A DNA stretch of 64,000 nucleotides from Streptacidiphilus fuscans (GTDB lineage Bacteria > Actinomycetota > Actinomycetes > Streptomycetales > Streptomycetaceae), in contig NZ_JADPRT010000016.1 in the NCBI RefSeq assembly GCF_015690355.1, positions 62,001 to 126,000 of the forward strand. Direction: 5' to 3'. This document shows, piece by piece, positions 56,254 through 64,000 of this stretch. The position numbers and the translations under genes were made by a program. Under the pieces are notes generated by a model. That model did not search any database. It saw only the letters and a program-made list of their open reading frames with translations, and was not told where the DNA came from. How positions within the stretch are numbered: the first letter of the stretch is position 1; the number at the start of each line of letters is the position of its first letter.

Positions 56254-56422
56254 CCAGGGCCTGATTGAGAACTCCCGCCAGGCCCGGGCCGCCTGGCTCG
56301 GCCACCTGCTGCGTTGTCGAATCGCCCAAGTACAGCCCGGTACGAGGGCGATCCTCCGCCTTGCAGCTGACCGCGCCAGCCGCCCCGGGCTGATCTGACG
56401 CGAGTTCTCAATCAGGCCCTGG
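56254..56422. mobile_element. 169-bp MITE-like element with 21-bp terminal inverted repeats
   Basis: CCAGGGCCTGATTGAGAACT plus C at 56254-56274 is the exact inverse of 56402-56422. The 127 bases between encode no protein and contain their own GC-rich stems. Short size, long perfect termini and no transposase make this a miniature inverted-repeat element mobilised in trans, or a remnant. No flanking target duplication is obvious. The remaining gap 56191-56253 and 56423-56597 has nothing else I can support. Confidence 0.6.
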
Positions 56423-56597
56423 GCATGAGCCCGTGCGCCCCCCGTGCATCGGCCCGCGCGGTGACCTTGGGCTGATCGGCACATGCGCTGGGTATCTGCC
56501 GATCGACAGCACGTGTCCGCGCTCGAAACCACCCCCGGCGGGCCCGCATGTTCCGTGGCGCGGCCCGCAGTTCCCGATGCGAAGGACGGAACGTCCC

Positions 56598-56918
56598 ATG
56601 CCACGTCCGGCTCTGTCCCAGCTCGCCGTCGGCACCCTCGCCGTCGTCGCCACCACCGTCGCGCTGCTGGCGCTCTCCGGGGCGCAGAGCGTCCTGGCGG
56701 TCACCCTGCTGGTCCTGCTCTGCCTCACCCTCGGCACGGTGACCGCCGCCCGCCGCGGTCGGCACGGCCCCGGCCGGCAGGCCACCCGGCGCAGCCGTCG
56801 TCCCACGCCCGCCGCGCGGAGCCGGCAGCAGGGCGCGCGGACGCAGGTGGTGGCTCGCGGAGACGCTCCGGCCACCCCGCCGCTGCGGGTTCCCGAGCCC
56901 GAGCGCGTCGCCCACTGA
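56598..56918 (+). CDS. Small two-helix membrane protein
   Basis: A 106-residue protein with two adjacent hydrophobic helices (SQLAVGTLAVVATTVALLAL and VLAVTLLVLLCLTLGTVTAA) and a long basic, Pro/Arg-rich tail (RRSRRPTPAARSRQQGARTQ) that should be cytoplasmic. GAAGGACGGAAC lies upstream of the ATG. I do not recognise the family; small proteins of this plan are common in streptomycetes without known role. It is convergent with the RDD gene and follows a MITE-like element. Confidence 0.65.
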   Translation: MPRPALSQLAVGTLAVVATTVALLALSGAQSVLAVTLLVLLCLTLGTVTAARRGRHGPGRQATRRSRRPTPAARSRQQGARTQVVARGDAPATPPLRVPEPERVAH

Positions 56919-56943
56919 GCGGGTCCGGCGAACCGCGTACCCG

Positions 56944-57624
56944 TCAGACGGCGTCGACCACGACCGTCTTGGCGGCCTTGTCGTGCAGGCACTGCCGGTA
57001 CGGGTGGTCCCAGGTGCACCAGGCGCCGTCCACGACCTGCCAGAGGCAGCAGAGCAGGGCCGGCAGGTCCCAGACCGCTGCCCGGGTCCAGCCCATGCTG
57101 CCGTACGGCGGTGACCCGTCGGCAAAGGCCGCGACGCGGATCCGCAGCGCCTTCTTGCCCAACGTCTGACCGCCTGCCCTGGTCAGCATCAGGCCCTCGT
57201 AGAGGAAGGCCGCGAACAAGGAGACCAGACTGGCCGTCAGGCTGAGGCCGCTGCGGTCGTGGTCGTTGGCCGCGGCGGCGATGATCGCCAGCGGGACGGC
57301 GATGATCGCCAGCACCAGCCAGTCGATGATGCGCGCGAGCAGCCGCTTGCTCAGGGCCGCCAGTGGCATCCCCGTCTGCGCCACGCCCGGTCCGGGCGGC
57401 GTGTAGTACGGCTGCCCGCCGGGTTGACCGCCGGGTTGGCCGCCGGGTTGGCCGCCGGGCGGGGTGGCGTACGGATTGCCGTAGGGATTGGCGTACGGGT
57501 CCGACTGCGGGGGCGGTGGAGGCGGCGGCGCGTCGTACGGCGAGCCGCCTGAACCGGGCCGGTCCTTGTCGAACGACGGCGGCTGCTCGGGCTCGCCGCG
57601 GTCCGGAGGCTCAGGTGTCGTCAT
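56944..57624 (-). CDS. RDD-family membrane protein
   Basis: A 226-residue protein. A cytoplasmic N-terminus of Pro/Gly/Gln repeats (four GGQPGGQ units) leads to the RDD domain: ALSKRLLARIIDWLVLAIIA with the Arg-x-x-Asp motif, SLVSLFAAFLYEGLMLTRAG, GGQTLGKKALRIRVAAFADG and the third segment DLPALLCCLWQVVDGAWCTW. RDD proteins are three-helix membrane proteins of unknown role, some linked with Na+ or drug transport. The start ATG has only a weak ribosome-binding site. A second RDD gene lies upstream on the same strand, suggesting a tandem pair. Confidence 0.85.
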   Translation of the reverse strand: MTTPEPPDRGEPEQPPSFDKDRPGSGGSPYDAPPPPPPPQSDPYANPYGNPYATPPGGQPGGQPGGQPGGQPYYTPPGPGVAQTGMPLAALSKRLLARIIDWLVLAIIAVPLAIIAAAANDHDRSGLSLTASLVSLFAAFLYEGLMLTRAGGQTLGKKALRIRVAAFADGSPPYGSMGWTRAAVWDLPALLCCLWQVVDGAWCTWDHPYRQCLHDKAAKTVVVDAV

Positions 57625-57742
57625 ACCAGGAGTGAATCACTCCAATTGGACAATTCCTTGTATCTTGGGGCGTTTCTCCTGTTCCCCGGATTGACGTGAC
57701 ATCAGCCCGACCGCGGTGCCGCCGAATCCCCTCGCACCCTGC

Positions 57743-59383
57743 TCACCGCTTCGCTACGAAGGTGCGCGTGAGCCGGTCGTGCCAGCTCCGTCGCAGCCTC
57801 TGGTCGGTGGCGCACGGGATCAACTCCAGCACCCCCAGCAGCACGAAGACCATCGTCTGGGCGAGCGCCGTCCGCAGCAGGCAGCGTCCGAGGCCGGGCC
57901 GCTGCCGGGTCTTGGAGTCGAGGACGCGCAGCCCGAAGACCGCCTTGCCCAAGGTCCGGCCCCATGCGGCGGTCGGGATCGCCTCGTAGACCACGCCCGT
58001 GGCCAGCAGCGCGGCCAGCAGGATCCCCGCGTTCGCCAGCACCGTCCCGTCGAGCAGCCACACCGTCTGCGGCGTGCCGCTCACCTGCGCGGCGTCGATC
58101 TTCGCCTGGAGATGCAGCACCACCCGCTGGACCAGCACCACGCCCAGCACGCCGACCAGCGCGTACTCCACGACGGCGTCCAACAGCCGGGCACCGAGCC
58201 GCGGCCCGAGCAGCGCGGGCCGCGCCTTCGCCTGCGCCGCGCGCACCCGCTTCGACGGCGCGCCGGCGGACTCGCTCGCGGCCCGGCGCGGACGCTCGGG
58301 GGCAGGGGCAGGGGCAGGCGCGGGAGCAGGGGCGGCGGGCGGCGTCACGCGTGGAACCTGCGGGACAGTCGGAGCGGTCGAGGCGGTCGGCGCAGGCCGG
58401 GTCGTGGGCGCGGGTCGCGGCTCCAGCGCGGGCTTCACGGCCGGGCCGCGCTCCGCGACCGGAAGGCCGCCCACTGCGAGCGCCTGACTGTCCGTCACTA
58501 CCTCGTCCAGCTCGTGCACCCGCAGCGCCACATGCGGAGCGAGCGGGGCAGGCGGAACCGGCGGGGCGACGGGCTCGGGCGGGAGCGCCAGGCTGCCGAA
58601 CGACGGGTGCCCGGTCCCCTCCCAGCCCGACGGCTGCCCCGCTCCCGGCAGCGCAGGCGGCAAAGCAGGCGGCAACGGAGCGGCCGGAAGCGGCGCGGAC
58701 GGCTCGGCGTGGCCCTCGTGCGGGTCGGCCCAGGCCTCGGCCTCGTAGTACGACGCCGGCGGGAGATGGGCCCGCCGGGTCTGACTGAGCGCCAGCCGCA
58801 ACGCGGAGGCGAGCTCGTCGTCCTCGTCGTCGCCGCCCTCGGCCCCGCCGTAGGCCGCACCCCCGGCGTCACCGTCGAGCGCGGCGGTGACGACCGAGCG
58901 CCCGCCCCCCGCAGGCGAAGGTGCGGGCACGGCCGGGGCGACGGGCAGCGCCTGCTCCTCGACCGGCGACGCCACAGCGGACGCAACCGACGGAGCCGCC
59001 TCGTCCGGCACGCCCCAGGACACCCAGCGCGGCACCTCCGGCTCCAGCAACCCGTGCTGGGCCTCCGGCGACGCGTTCCACACCGTCGCGGCAGCCCCGG
59101 CGGCGTACTCCGCAGCGGCCGGGACGGTCAGCGCGGCGGCGCCCGTCTCGTCCAGGAAGACCGGGCCCGTCTCCTCCGCGCGCGGCGGCGGAGGCGGGGC
59201 CACCCGCAGCGGACCCCGGGAGCCGGTGCGGGCCGGTGGCGGCAGCGGCACGCCGTCCGTGGGCGCGGGACGCGCGCTGCCGGGCGTCCAGCCGTCGCCG
59301 TCCCAGTAGCGAACGAAACCAGGGATCGAAGGGTCGGGGTAGTAGCCGGGCGCGGGGCGATCCCCGGGGGGCTGAACCGTCAT
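57743..59383 (-). CDS. Large RDD-family protein with N-terminal DUF2510
   Basis: A 546-residue protein. PGYYPDPSIPGFVRYWDGDG is a DUF2510 domain (about residues 12-33), then come 330 residues of Ala/Pro/Glu-rich disordered sequence with APAPAPAPAP, and a C-terminal RDD domain: GPRLGARLLDAVVEYALVGV, GRTLGKAVFGLRVLDSKTRQ and TALAQTMVFVLLGVLELIPC. RDD proteins are membrane-embedded and uncharacterised. The Arg-x-x-Asp of the RDD motif reads RLLDAV. No ribosome-binding site precedes the ATG. The gene lies upstream of the shorter RDD gene with a 118-bp gap. Confidence 0.82.
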   Translation of the reverse strand: MTVQPPGDRPAPGYYPDPSIPGFVRYWDGDGWTPGSARPAPTDGVPLPPPARTGSRGPLRVAPPPPPRAEETGPVFLDETGAAALTVPAAAEYAAGAAATVWNASPEAQHGLLEPEVPRWVSWGVPDEAAPSVASAVASPVEEQALPVAPAVPAPSPAGGGRSVVTAALDGDAGGAAYGGAEGGDDEDDELASALRLALSQTRRAHLPPASYYEAEAWADPHEGHAEPSAPLPAAPLPPALPPALPGAGQPSGWEGTGHPSFGSLALPPEPVAPPVPPAPLAPHVALRVHELDEVVTDSQALAVGGLPVAERGPAVKPALEPRPAPTTRPAPTASTAPTVPQVPRVTPPAAPAPAPAPAPAPERPRRAASESAGAPSKRVRAAQAKARPALLGPRLGARLLDAVVEYALVGVLGVVLVQRVVLHLQAKIDAAQVSGTPQTVWLLDGTVLANAGILLAALLATGVVYEAIPTAAWGRTLGKAVFGLRVLDSKTRQRPGLGRCLLRTALAQTMVFVLLGVLELIPCATDQRLRRSWHDRLTRTFVAKR

Positions 59384-59665
59384 AGATGCATACCCGCTTT
59401 GTCGACTCCGGTGGCGGCGGCTCGACGGTCGGCGGCCCGGCGTAGGTAGCCCGGGCGCGTCTGATCACGACGCGACGATCACGTCACGTCCTCACCGCGT
59501 CACCCAGAGTAGTACCGAGCTCGCGCGGCCCACGCGACTCGCGAGAAAAACTTCCCGAACCGCTGTAAGAACCGTCCCCGAGCGCTCTCTCCCCTTGTGA
59601 ACGCCGCCGACACCGGCGACGTCACGCATCTCGGCACCAGCCGAGCGGACCCGAAGGAGCGCACC
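59384..59665. other. Divergent intergenic region before ssgG
   Basis: These 282 bases hold the promoter of the SsgA-like gene and of the large RDD gene. I see no further reading frame, repeat or hairpin of note. Confidence 0.4.
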
Positions 59666-60118
59666 ATGGCCGCCGACCACAGCAACGAGCACAGCAACGA
59701 GCGGACGCACGCGTGCGTGCAGCAGGAGGTGACGGTCCAACTGGTGCTCTCCCCCGAGCGCGGCGTGCCCGTCCCCGCGCTGCTGATGTACTGCGCGGAC
59801 GACCCCTACGCCGTCCACATGACCTTCCACCTCGGCCAGGACTGCCCGGTGACCTGGGTATTCGCCCGCGAGCTGCTGGTCGAGGGCGTCTTCCGCGCCT
59901 GCGGCCAGGGCGACGTGCGGATCTGGCCGACCCGGGCCGACGGGCGCAACCTGATCTGCATGGCACTCAGCTCCCCGGCGGGTGACGCGCTGCTGGAGGC
60001 GCCCACCGCCCCGGTGGCGGCGTGGCTGGAGCGCACCCTGCGGCTGGTCCCGACCGGGACCGAGGAGGCAGCCCTCGACGTGGACGGCGCCCTGGCCGAC
60101 CTGCTGGGAAGCGCGTGA
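59666..60118 (+). CDS. ssgG: SsgA-like sporulation/cell division protein, SsgG-type
   Basis: A 150-residue SALP. VTVQLVLSPERGVPVPALLM, CADDPYAVHMTFHLGQDCPV, TWVFARELLVEGVFRACGQG and DVRIWPTRADGRNLICMALS are the SsgA-like family core; SSPAGDALLEAPTAPVAAWL ends it. SALPs control septum placement and wall changes in aerial hyphae of sporulating actinomycetes. The SsgG call relies on synteny: in S. coelicolor ssgG lies just past the nag/cys/clpS/pnc block seen here. ATG has GAAGGAG six bases upstream. The N-terminal 22 residues (DHSNEHSNERTHACV) are longer than in SsgB. Confidence 0.85.
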   Translation: MAADHSNEHSNERTHACVQQEVTVQLVLSPERGVPVPALLMYCADDPYAVHMTFHLGQDCPVTWVFARELLVEGVFRACGQGDVRIWPTRADGRNLICMALSSPAGDALLEAPTAPVAAWLERTLRLVPTGTEEAALDVDGALADLLGSA

Positions 60119-60208
60119 ACCCTCGACCCGCGCTGCGTGCGGCAGCCCGGCCAGGTCACTTAGGCCCAGGTCACCTGGCCCCTGCTCGGCAGACCCCGTT
60201 CCATCCGC

Positions 60209-61612
60209 CTAGCGCTCCACGGCCGACGACGACGTGGAGCGCTCCAGCCTGTCGCGACTGTCCGCGCCGCCACTGCCGACCCGCGAGTCCGACGACCCCC
60301 ACAGCTCCCACACCGAGGCGAAACCGCCGCTGCGCCGCAGCGCGCGGCGGACGCGCTCTGCCATCAGCACCAGGAACGCCAGCCCGTACAGCGGGTAGAG
60401 CGACACCACCGGCCGCAGGTAGAACGGCAGGCTGAGCGTCGTCAGCTTTCCGTGCGGCACCAGCCACATCGCGTAGCAGCAGAAGACGAAGCCGGTGACC
60501 CACAGCAGCACCCGCCACTGCCGTCCGGCGAATCCGGGCGCCGCGACGCCGCGACGCTGCCTGGCGCGCTCCGCCGACACCTCCGCGCCGAGCAGGACCA
60601 TCAGCGGCAGGCACCAGACCCAGTGGTGCGTCCAGCTGATCGGCGAGATCAGCAGCATGGTGACGGCGCAGGTGAGCACCGACCAGGCCCGGTTGCGCGG
60701 CAGCCGACGGCACCTGCGGTCCAGCAGCACGGACACCGCCAGTCCGCCCACGGCGACGGCGGCGACCAGCACCAGCGTCACGCTCCCGCTGTGCATGGTG
60801 AGTTCGAGCCGGTCGAGCAGGCCGCGCAGCGACTGGTTGTCGACAATCCATTCCTTGCCGACCCGGCTGGTGACGTAGAGGTCCTTGGTCCAGAAGGTCC
60901 AGGCCGCGTGCGGCAGCACGGCCGCCCCGAGCAGCACCGTGCCCGCGAAGGACGCGACCGCCGTCCCCGCCGCCCGGAAACGGCGCGTCAGCAGCAGGTA
61001 GACGATGAAGAGTCCGGGTGTCACCTTGAGCCCGGCCGCGAGCCCGATGGCGACGCCCTTGTAGCGGCGGCTGTCCGGCAGCGCCACGTCGAACAGGATC
61101 AGCCCCAGGATCAGCAGGTTGATCTGCCCGTAGCGCAGCGTCGTCCACACCGGCTCCAGCCAGACCCCGAACCCGGTGATCAGCAGCACCGCCGCCGGGC
61201 GCAGCGCCCGGCTCGGCCAGCCCGCGAAGCGGCAGCAGAGCACCGCGACCACCGCGAGCTGCCCGAGGTTGATCAGCGTGACGACGATCCGCAGCGCCGG
61301 GATCGAGAGCCAGGACACCGGCGTGAACAGCATCGCCGCGAACGGCGGATAGGTCGCGGGCAGCGTCGCCGGTCCGACCCGCAGCTGGTAGAGGTCGCGT
61401 CCGTGCACGACCGCCGCGCCCTCGGCCTGGTAGACCCGCGCGTCGATCATCGAGACGTGGGCCAGGTGCCGGATCACCACGTAGAGCAGCAGCGAGCCGA
61501 GCGCGGCGAGGGCCGCGTTCCGTGTGATGCGCGGAGGCGCCTCGCGCAGTGCCTCCCTGGCCGCCGACACGGCCTCGCGGACACCACCGGTTCCCCGTCT
61601 GACGCTCGTCAC
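60209..61612 (-). CDS. GT87-family polyprenol-dependent mannosyltransferase-like membrane protein
   Basis: A 467-residue integral membrane protein of the DUF2029/GT87 type, with about ten hydrophobic segments. VSMIDARVYQAEGAAVVHGR holds the conserved Asp near the N-terminus, PATYPPFAAMLFTPVSWLSI the family's P-P motif, TTLRYGQINLLILGLILFDV and GLKVTPGLFIVYLLLTRRFR follow, and ISPISWTHHWVWCLPLMVLL is the Trp-rich catalytic loop. Such enzymes use polyprenyl-phosphate-mannose to build lipomannan or glycolipids outside the membrane. GTG at 61612 has AGGGG nine bases upstream. The exact sugar and acceptor are not predictable. Confidence 0.83.
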   Translation of the reverse strand: MTSVRRGTGGVREAVSAAREALREAPPRITRNAALAALGSLLLYVVIRHLAHVSMIDARVYQAEGAAVVHGRDLYQLRVGPATLPATYPPFAAMLFTPVSWLSIPALRIVVTLINLGQLAVVAVLCCRFAGWPSRALRPAAVLLITGFGVWLEPVWTTLRYGQINLLILGLILFDVALPDSRRYKGVAIGLAAGLKVTPGLFIVYLLLTRRFRAAGTAVASFAGTVLLGAAVLPHAAWTFWTKDLYVTSRVGKEWIVDNQSLRGLLDRLELTMHSGSVTLVLVAAVAVGGLAVSVLLDRRCRRLPRNRAWSVLTCAVTMLLISPISWTHHWVWCLPLMVLLGAEVSAERARQRRGVAAPGFAGRQWRVLLWVTGFVFCCYAMWLVPHGKLTTLSLPFYLRPVVSLYPLYGLAFLVLMAERVRRALRRSGGFASVWELWGSSDSRVGSGGADSRDRLERSTSSSAVER

Positions 61613-61687
61613 GCACTCACCCCTTGTCACCTACCTTGCGTGACAGTAGCCCATGAACCGGGCGTGAGTATGCGCGAGCATGGCAGA

Positions 61688-61726
61688 GGCGGCAAACCGG
61701 TCAGATCACCCGACCGGCTTGCCGCC
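61688..61726. terminator. Terminator downstream of chitinase 3
   Basis: GGCGGCAAACCGGTC and GACCGGCTTGCCGCC form a 15-bp stem with one mismatch and a 9-base loop, 53 bases after the chitinase stop and upstream of the glycosyltransferase start. Confidence 0.7.
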
Positions 61727-61778
61727 CCTGCGTCAACCTGCCCTCGGCCGGTGCCCGACCGGCCCGAGGATCCGCAGG

Positions 61779-63284
61779 TCAGCCCGCGTACGCCCCGAAC
61801 GCCTTGGTGAAGGCGAGCGGCGACTGCACGATGCTGCTGCAGGTCGGCGAGGCGTACGTCTGTGCACCACCCGAACACTCGGCATCACGAGCCGCGGACC
61901 ACATCGACAGCCAGCCGAGGTGCTCGGTGGTGGCGAACTGGGCCAACTGAGTGGCGTCCGCGGTGGTGAAGACCTCGTCGCTGGTGTCGTTCACGCCGAT
62001 CATCGGGGTGACCGCGACGTGCTGCCAGGCGGTGGCGTCGCTCCAGCCGAAGATCGACTTCAGCTGGGCCTCGGTCGCGGTGGCGGCGTCGATCGCGTAC
62101 TGGCCCATCTTGCCGCTGGGGCTCGGGGCGGCGTAGTCGCCGTAGTCCATCGCCATCACGTTGACGGCCGAGACGTCGACCCCGGCGGTCTTGGCGTTGG
62201 TCAGCAGGTCCGTCCCGGACTGCACGAGACCGGAGGGCAGCACCGGCAGTGTGAAGGAGACGTCGAGCGTCTTGCCCTTGGCCTTCGCGTTCGCCTGGAG
62301 CTGGGCGATGGCCTGGTCGCGCAGCGAGATGCCGGCGGTGTCGCTCGCCGCCGCGCCCTCGACGTCGAAGTCGATCTTCGTCAGACCGTAGGCGTCGATC
62401 ACCTTCTGGTACGCGGCGGTCAGCGCGCTGACGCTGCCGCAGGAGTCAGCCAGCTCGGTGCCGTTGGCCCCGCCGAAGGAGACCCGCACGTCACCGCCCA
62501 TCGCGCGCAGCGCGGCTATCTGCCCCGGCACGCCGTCGTTGGTCAGCGCGGTGACGCCGCCCCACATCGGCGTGCAGCTGCCGCCGTCGACGATGAACGC
62601 GAGGTTGAAGTTCTTCACCCCGGTCGCCTTGGCCGTGGCGACCATGTCGTAGGCAGGGTAGAGCGACGTGTCGATGTACGGCGAGAAGCCGGCCCCGGAG
62701 GCCGATCCGGTGCTGGACGCCGACGGGGTCGGCGAGGCGCTGGACGGCGTGGGGGTGGGGGTGCGGCTCGCGCTCGCGCTGGCGCTGGCCGTCGGGGTGG
62801 GCGCGGGGGTGGGCTTGCCGGTCGTCGGCTGCCCGGACGGCGTCGGCGCGGACCCGGCGGAGCAGTCGGCGCCGTTGATGGTGCAGTTGGTGGGCGCTCC
62901 CGAGCCGTTGACGACGAATCCGACCACGGCGTGCTGGTTGGACGCGAGGGTGCTGTCCCAGCTGTCGGGCTTGACGGTGACGTGACCGCCGCTCGCGGTG
63001 TAGGTGGCGTTCCAGAGCGAGCTGATGCTCGCCCCCGCGGGGAGGTCGAAGGTCAGCGACCAGTTGCTGATGGTGCTGCCGGTCGGGTTGCTGACGTCGT
63101 ACTGGGCGCTGTAACCGCTGCCCCAGTTGCTGGTCGTCGAGTAGACCGCGCCGACAGTGGCCGCGTTGGCCCCCGAGGCCAGCGCGACCGCACCTCCGGC
63201 CATCAACGCGACGCCTACGGCGGACGCCCCGAGCACCGCGCTGCGGCGCGGACGACGACGGGATCGGCGGGCGTGGTTCGTCAT
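61779..63284 (-). CDS. Secreted GH18 chitinase with CBM2 (chitinase 3)
   Basis: A 501-residue exported enzyme. Twin-Arg-like signal (RRSRRRPRRSAVLGASAVGV), an N-terminal CBM2 (VGAVYSTTSNWGSGYSAQYD, ISNWSLTFDLPAGASISSLW, a domain that binds chitin or cellulose), a Thr/Pro/Ser linker, and a GH18 barrel related to chitinase 2: GDVRVSFGGANGTELADSCG and AYGLTKIDFDVEGAAASDTA. The catalytic Glu in DFDVE is kept but the first Asp of DxxDxDxE is Thr. ATG has GGAGG seven to eight bases upstream. No DasR box is visible in its promoter, unlike chitinase 2. Confidence 0.9.
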   Translation of the reverse strand: MTNHARRSRRRPRRSAVLGASAVGVALMAGGAVALASGANAATVGAVYSTTSNWGSGYSAQYDVSNPTGSTISNWSLTFDLPAGASISSLWNATYTASGGHVTVKPDSWDSTLASNQHAVVGFVVNGSGAPTNCTINGADCSAGSAPTPSGQPTTGKPTPAPTPTASASASASRTPTPTPSSASPTPSASSTGSASGAGFSPYIDTSLYPAYDMVATAKATGVKNFNLAFIVDGGSCTPMWGGVTALTNDGVPGQIAALRAMGGDVRVSFGGANGTELADSCGSVSALTAAYQKVIDAYGLTKIDFDVEGAAASDTAGISLRDQAIAQLQANAKAKGKTLDVSFTLPVLPSGLVQSGTDLLTNAKTAGVDVSAVNVMAMDYGDYAAPSPSGKMGQYAIDAATATEAQLKSIFGWSDATAWQHVAVTPMIGVNDTSDEVFTTADATQLAQFATTEHLGWLSMWSAARDAECSGGAQTYASPTCSSIVQSPLAFTKAFGAYAG

Positions 63285-63315
63285 GCGGAGTACCTCCGGT
63301 GCGGTGGGATCAACC

Positions 63316-63351
63316 GATCGCGCGGCGGTGCCCCGTCACCGCCGCGCGATC
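63316..63351 (-). promoter_or_regulatory. Perfect 15-bp hairpin in the chitinase 3 leader
   Basis: GATCGCGCGGCGGTG and CACCGCCGCGCGATC pair perfectly around CCCCGT, 32 bases upstream of the start codon. It could stabilise the mRNA 5' end or mark an attenuator. Confidence 0.5.
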
Positions 63352-63414
63352 CGACGTCCGCGACGCTAGCCCCTTGCCGGGGAGGGATCGGGGCCTCTGA
63401 GGCGGCGGTAGTAC

Positions 63415-63432
63415 GGGCTTAGGGCGGGCTTA
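63415..63432 (-). promoter_or_regulatory. Direct repeat GGGCTTA with 11-base period
   Basis: GGGCTTA occurs at 63415 and 63426. The 11-base spacing is typical of tandem response-regulator half-sites; it lies 130-150 bases upstream of chitinase 3. The region 63285-63468 has no gene. Confidence 0.3.
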
Positions 63433-63468
63433 AGGAAGTGAGGCAATTCCACTTGTGCTGCCGCAGCT

Positions 63469-63620
63469 AGTTGCACCCCAGGGGCGCGGGGCTCTGCTGA
63501 TGTGCGGCTCCGCCGCGTGGGCGCGACAAGCCACCCGAGGTGGTGAGTCCCTGATCGAGCAGGGCAATCCGCACAGGGTGGTTGCTCGCGCAGTTCCCCG
63601 CGCCCCTGGGGGTTGCAACT
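63469..63620. repeat. Streptomycete long palindromic repeat, copy 4
   Basis: AGTTGCACCCCAGGGGCGCG and CGCGCCCCTGGGGGTTGCAA frame an element that shares GGGCTCTGCTGATGTGCGGC and CAATCCGCACAGGGTGGTTG with copy 1. Its right edge overlaps the stop codon of the histidine kinase gene. Confidence 0.75.
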
Positions 63621-64000
63621 ACCTGCCCGCGCGGATGCGCCTGCTCCGGCGCGGGGGTGGGACCGTGGCGCGCCGCAGGAGGCGAACCCGGACCTCCGCG
63701 CCGCCGAGCACGCTGCGGCCCAGCGCCACGTCACCGCCCGTGCTCTCCGCGACCCTGCGGACGATGTCGAGGCCGAGGCCGGTCGAGCCGTCGCGTTCCG
63801 GGCCGCCGCCGCGACGCATCGCCGCGGCGGGGTCGGGGATGCCGGGGCCCGCGTCGGAGACGAGGACGATGACGCCGTCCACGGTGCCGTGCACGTCGAC
63901 CGCGAAGGCCGTGCCCTCCGGCGTGTGCCGGAAGACGTTGCCCAGCATCACGTCCAGCGCCGCGCCCAACTCCGAGGCGGCGACCGGGACCTGGACCGTT
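63619..64000 (-). CDS. Sensor histidine kinase, C-terminal part only
   Basis: The visible 127 codons form the HATPase catalytic domain: LDVMLGNVFRHTPEGTAFAV is the N box (Asn/His), VSDAGPGIPDPAAAMRRGGG the G1 box, and DGSTGLGLDIVRRVAESTGG the G2 box. The tail (RRATVPPPRRSRRIRAGR) is basic. This is the ATP-binding part of a two-component sensor kinase whose phosphate-receiving His and sensor domain lie beyond the right edge. Asn is in NVFRHT where the N box normally reads NAxKHT. The partner response regulator is not in the window. The stop codon lies in the palindromic repeat. Confidence 0.88.
   Translation of the reverse strand, partial: TVQVPVAASELGAALDVMLGNVFRHTPEGTAFAVDVHGTVDGVIVLVSDAGPGIPDPAAAMRRGGGPERDGSTGLGLDIVRRVAESTGGDVALGRSVLGGAEVRVRLLRRATVPPPRRSRRIRAGR

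Overview
The window is high-GC actinobacterial DNA. GC-rich codon third positions, frequent GTG starts, an SsgA-like sporulation protein, class E and F sortases, DasR-type operators and CysO/CysM/JAMM genes all point to a Streptomyces-like genus of the Streptomycetaceae (Streptomyces, Kitasatospora or Streptacidiphilus). It looks like core chromosome: I see no prophage, plasmid backbone, complete insertion sequence, CRISPR array or large biosynthetic cluster.

Layout. 0-6.5 kb: start of pccB, a small membrane protein, an ABC-F ATPase behind a WblC/WhiB7-type promoter and a leader-ORF attenuator, a DsbA-like lipo/secreted protein with a CxxS site, a four-helix membrane protein and a DedA-like protein. 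6.7-13.9 kb: a branched-chain amino acid ABC operon (binding protein, livG, livF, livH, livM, then an alpha/beta hydrolase), divergent from scoAB, a succinyl-CoA:3-ketoacid CoA-transferase. 14-17 kb: secreted protein, class F sortase, TetR with its operator, and ung, all on the minus strand. 17.2-22.9 kb: a NagD-like HAD phosphatase, a phosphonatase-like HAD with its FAD-oxidoreductase partner and a GntR/HutC regulator, a class E sortase and an adenosine deaminase. 23-26 kb: a four-gene WXG100/T7SS-cargo-like cassette. 26-33 kb: DUF445 protein, class V aminotransferase, proline-rich membrane protein, and an ABC-2 exporter of one ATPase and two permeases. 33.2-39.6 kb: class A PBP, GNAT, lpdA, orphan 100-aa protein, GroES-like protein, DUF3618 protein and Bcp peroxiredoxin. 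39.7-43.8 kb: two secreted GH18 chitinases. 44-50.4 kb: HNH protein, tRNA-Leu(UAG), rdgB, rph, and the N-acetylglucosamine PTS genes nagF, nagE1 and nagE2 with DasR boxes, then an MBL-fold hydrolase. 50.5-56.2 kb: small HTH protein, cysM, cysO, a cysteine-containing leader peptide, a JAMM protease, a DUF2017 protein, clpS, pncB and pncA. 56.2-64 kb: a MITE-like element, a small membrane protein, two RDD proteins, an SsgA-like protein, a GT87 membrane glycosyltransferase, a third GH18 chitinase and the 3' end of a histidine kinase gene.

How the genes work together. Secreted chitinases release chitooligosaccharides and the NagE/NagF PTS imports GlcNAc; DasR-type sites lie upstream of both chitinase 2 and the PTS genes, so the 40-50 kb block reads as a chitin/GlcNAc module. 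The liv transporter opposite SCOT fits uptake and breakdown of branched-chain amino acids or related acids (leucine catabolism yields acetoacetate). The JAMM, CysO and CysM genes make up the sulfur-carrier-protein route to cysteine, here with a leader peptide and a CysO that carries two residues after its diglycine. pncB and pncA are NAD salvage.

Recurrent sequence elements include four copies of a long GC-rich palindromic repeat at gene ends, a 169-bp element with 21-bp inverted termini, and several strong stem-loop terminators, one of which overlaps the start codon of the next gene. Calls rest on reading translations and DNA by eye; no database search was run.
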